43,140 bases of DNA. It comes from a virus. A model generated the notes under the pieces. It did no database searches. It saw only the letters and a list, made by a program, of their open reading frames with translations, and had not been told where the DNA came from. Within the stretch, counting starts at the first letter, position 1. Every line of letters starts with the position of its first letter. This document shows positions 41,689-43,140 of the stretch, piece after piece. A program made the position numbers and the translations under genes. The DNA is taken from IMG/VR virus record IMGVR_UViG_3300044301_005092, positions 1 through 43,140 of that record. One strand, written 5' to 3'.

Positions 41689-42410
41689 AAATTTGCTCCA
41701 ATTGGGATGCTTACTTCTTTTTCTGAATCTTCAGGAGTAAATGTTAAGTCTATGTTAGGTTGAGTTGCAGTTAAATGATCTCTAAGGGCTTTAGAATCTC
41801 GAGCTAAAAAATAAGTATCTACAAATTCTCTAATTGCTTTTTTATCTCCATTACCATCAATTGATGTAAGCATATATTTCCATCTTGTTGATAATTCTGG
41901 GGATGCATTTTTGTTTATTTTTTGTAAACCTTTAATTTCTTGTTTAATTGCTTTATCATCTTTACCTGTTAAAAGTTTATATGTAACTTTAGCTTCAGTT
42001 GTAGGTAATTTAAATGAAAAATTATTTACACCTTTTTGTTCTAAATGTTCTTCATTTAAGTATCTAGATTCAATTTTTGATAAATCAACTGTTACTTCTT
42101 TATCACCATATTTAAAATTATAATCTTTTCCATAACCTAATATTCTTGCTGCGACCATAATTGCATTTTTATCTCCTACTATTAAGTCATCATAATTAAC
42201 ACCAGGTGTAACTATAAGTGCTTGTAATAATCTATCTAAAACACTTCCGTCTTTAATGTAATTTTGATTAGTTAAAATATCTTCTTCTTTAGCAGTCATA
42301 TATTTCATTTCTACTTCTCCTTTTGAAAGAGGATTTTCTTCAGGATATATTAATCCTTTACTGGGTAATTCTACTATTTCTGTAGGGAATTTAAATTTAG
42401 CTGTATCCAT
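41670..42410 (-). CDS. Tail assembly chaperone (zero-frame product), T4 baseplate-protein-like
   Basis: A 246-aa protein containing V-E-L-P-S-K-G-L-I-Y-P-E near residue 15 and Y-M-T-A-K-E-E-D-I-L-T, features I associate with the T4 gp26-type baseplate assembly family (PF12322), and ending F-F-W-P-D-I. It lies between the tail tube and tape measure genes, where tail chaperones sit. Near its end the in-frame heptamer A-AAT-TTT (41694-41688) permits a -1 shift into the 41371-41688 frame, so most ribosomes would make 246 aa and some 346 aa. A terminator hairpin (42465-42488) separates it from the tail tube gene. Confidence 0.8.
   Translation of the reverse strand: MDTAKFKFPTEIVELPSKGLIYPEENPLSKGEVEMKYMTAKEEDILTNQNYIKDGSVLDRLLQALIVTPGVNYDDLIVGDKNAIMVAARILGYGKDYNFKYGDKEVTVDLSKIESRYLNEEHLEQKGVNNFSFKLPTTEAKVTYKLLTGKDDKAIKQEIKGLQKINKNASPELSTRWKYMLTSIDGNGDKKAIREFVDTYFLARDSKALRDHLTATQPNIDLTFTPEDSEKEVSIPIGANFFWPDI
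41688..41694 (-). promoter_or_regulatory. Slippery heptamer for programmed -1 ribosomal frameshift
   Basis: On the minus strand A-AAT-TTT, in zero frame, followed by TTC-TGG. It fits the canonical X-XXY-YYZ rule and is placed five codons before the zero-frame stop. The -1 frame downstream is open and protein-like for 105 codons. Confidence 0.75.
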
Positions 42411-42443
42411 AGTTTTTATTTGTTAATAACTTTATTTTATGTG

Positions 42444-42451
42444 TATAAATA
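42444..42451 (-). promoter_or_regulatory. Possible late promoter motif upstream of tail chaperone
   Basis: Minus-strand ATATATTTATACACATAAAA, containing TATTTATA (42451-42444), 34 nt from the ATG and immediately after a terminator hairpin, so a new transcript start here would make sense. Motif alone is weak. Confidence 0.35.
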
Positions 42452-42459
42452 TATATAAT

Positions 42460-42488
42460 ACAAAAGAGCTTGACGAAAGCCAAGCTCT
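42460..42488 (-). terminator. Rho-independent terminator after the tail tube gene
   Basis: Minus-strand AGAGCTTG, GC, loop TTTC, GT, CAAGCTCT followed by TTTTG: a 10-bp stem, then T-rich DNA. It lies 28 nt past the tail tube stop. The core GCTTGGCTTTCGTCAAGC is nearly identical to the hairpin before dpdA. A-rich DNA on the other side could also allow function in reverse. Confidence 0.8.
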
Positions 42489-42515
42489 ATTTAAAAATAA
42501 TATAAAAAAGTATAT

Positions 42516-43004
42516 TTAGAAATTTAATATACAGTAATCCATTCCAATTACAATAGATAAATTTATGGCAGTTGTATCTTCATCCCAATTGTAATCGCCA
42601 AATGTTGATGATTTTATGAATGCCCCTTTAACAATCCACTCAGATACGATATCTCCTACTGGTCCTAAAACATCAATAGTTAAATCTTTCTTGTAAAAAT
42701 CTGAGTAACCATCTCTACCTGTAACAGATTCATGGTGTAATCTTGTCCATTCCATTACAGCTTGTGCACCTGATGGTGTAATTGGATCAAATAATGTTAA
42801 GGTTAAATCATTCCATCTTAATTTACCTTTTATTTTTCTATAAACATTGATATGATTTAATACGATTTCTTCTTGAGAAAAACCCATACCACTTACACCT
42901 TTAATAACATAAGAAGGTATTCCATCTACATATAGAATAAATCTATTTGCTTGTTTGGGTTCAAACGCCGTAAAAAATATTTCATTTGGGTCTAATACTG
43001 CCAT
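42516..43004 (-). CDS. 19: Tail tube protein (T4 gp19-like)
   Basis: A 162-aa protein of normal gp19 length. It contains K-Q-A-N-R-F-I-L-Y-V-D-G-I-P-S-Y and K-G-V-S-G-M-G-F near the N-terminus, L-T-L-F-D-P-I-T-P-S-G-A-Q-A-V in the middle and W-I-V-K-G-A-F-I-K-S-S near the end, the typical tube fold. Stacked hexamers form the inner tube of a contractile tail; the sheath C-terminus lies just upstream, in the usual sheath-tube order. Single-gene transcript levels may be set high by the terminator right after it. Confidence 0.92.
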   Translation of the reverse strand: MAVLDPNEIFFTAFEPKQANRFILYVDGIPSYVIKGVSGMGFSQEEIVLNHINVYRKIKGKLRWNDLTLTLFDPITPSGAQAVMEWTRLHHESVTGRDGYSDFYKKDLTIDVLGPVGDIVSEWIVKGAFIKSSTFGDYNWDEDTTAINLSIVIGMDYCILNF

Positions 43005-43033
43005 TTTTATTTTATTTTTATTTTGTTATCATT

Positions 43034-43041
43034 TATAAATA
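43034..43041 (-). promoter_or_regulatory. Possible late promoter motif upstream of tail tube
   Basis: Minus-strand TTAATATTTATAAATGATAAC, containing TATTTATA (43041-43034), 30 nt from the tail tube ATG, in the gap after the sheath stop. Same core as three other virion gene leaders. Confidence 0.35.
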
Positions 43042-43057
43042 TTAATCTTTTCAACTT

Positions 43058-43140
43058 TTATGCCGGGAATGTTGCTCCTGTTGGTAAAATATTGAAATCT
43101 AAGTAAATAAATTCAGCTGTTTTAGTAGGTTGTAAATAAA
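43058..43140 (-). CDS. Tail sheath protein, C-terminal end (partial)
   Basis: The last 26 codons of a gene that enters from the right edge: Y-L-Q-P-T-K-T-A-E-F-I-Y-L-D-F, then P-T-G-A-T-F-P-A and a stop. The pattern P-T/A-x-x-A-E-F-I-x-L-x-F is the conserved final strand of contractile tail sheath proteins. The following tail tube gene supports this. Only the extreme C-terminus can be seen. Confidence 0.75.
   Translation of the reverse strand, partial: YLQPTKTAEFIYLDFNILPTGATFPA

Noticed and set aside
1-43140. tRNA genes, integrase or attachment sites
   Set aside because: Gaps are too short and none contains a recognisable tRNA cloverleaf, and no recombinase-like protein is present in the window.

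Overview
The window is 43 kb of low-GC DNA in which every convincing gene lies on the minus strand. It has a T4-type tail module, T4-type replication genes and a holin/lytic-enzyme pair, so I read it as part of the genome of a tailed, contractile (myovirus-type) phage. The likely host is a marine Bacteroidetes/Flavobacteriia. Three things point there: promoters of the Bacteroidetes type (TTTG, about 20 bp, TAnnTT), start codons with A-rich leaders instead of strong Shine-Dalgarno sites, and a secreted protein with flavobacterial GCTD..A.NY repeats and a type IX secretion (T9SS) sorting tail. No integrase, tRNA, rRNA or CRISPR array was seen. Genes are tightly packed, often with ATGA or TAATG overlaps, and no gap exceeds 300 bases.

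From right to left, which is the direction of transcription: (1) 43140-30973, virion tail: sheath C-terminus (partial), tail tube, a tail-assembly chaperone with an apparent programmed -1 frameshift, tape measure, two small virion proteins, a 640-aa tail protein, a gp53/LysM-like wedge protein, a 1188-aa baseplate protein with a DUF5675-like domain, and a protein with a HiPIP-like four-cysteine cluster. (2) 30928-22061, replication: a compact family A DNA polymerase, a protein of unknown function, gp32-like SSB, UvsX recombinase, 5'-3' exonuclease, DnaB/gp41-like helicase, and ribonucleotide reductase NrdB and NrdA. (3) 22024-12830, envelope and lysis: exported proteins (outer-membrane barrel-like, thioredoxin-like, lipoprotein, a 1572-aa T9SS repeat protein), holin-like protein, L,D-transpeptidase-like lytic enzyme and a coiled-coil membrane protein. 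(4) 12754-9550, small genes, a YqiA-like esterase and conserved phage proteins of unknown function. (5) 9473-1, DNA repair and modification: UV endonuclease, ATP-dependent ligase, HNH nuclease, a DpdA-like DNA transglycosylase, QueC, thioredoxin, QueD, QueE, SNase-like nuclease, phosphoribosyltransferase, FolE and a MazG-like pyrophosphohydrolase.

The most coherent hidden system is in block 5. FolE-QueD-QueE-QueC make a 7-deazaguanine (preQ0 or a precursor), and the DpdA-like protein would insert it into phage DNA, probably to resist host restriction. Two of these enzymes look atypical: QueC lacks the zinc cysteines and QueD has Tyr in place of a zinc His. The second striking element is the phage-borne exported-protein cassette, including a protein that appears addressed to the host's T9SS. 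At least five promoters of one architecture and two near-identical hairpin terminators give a first view of regulation.
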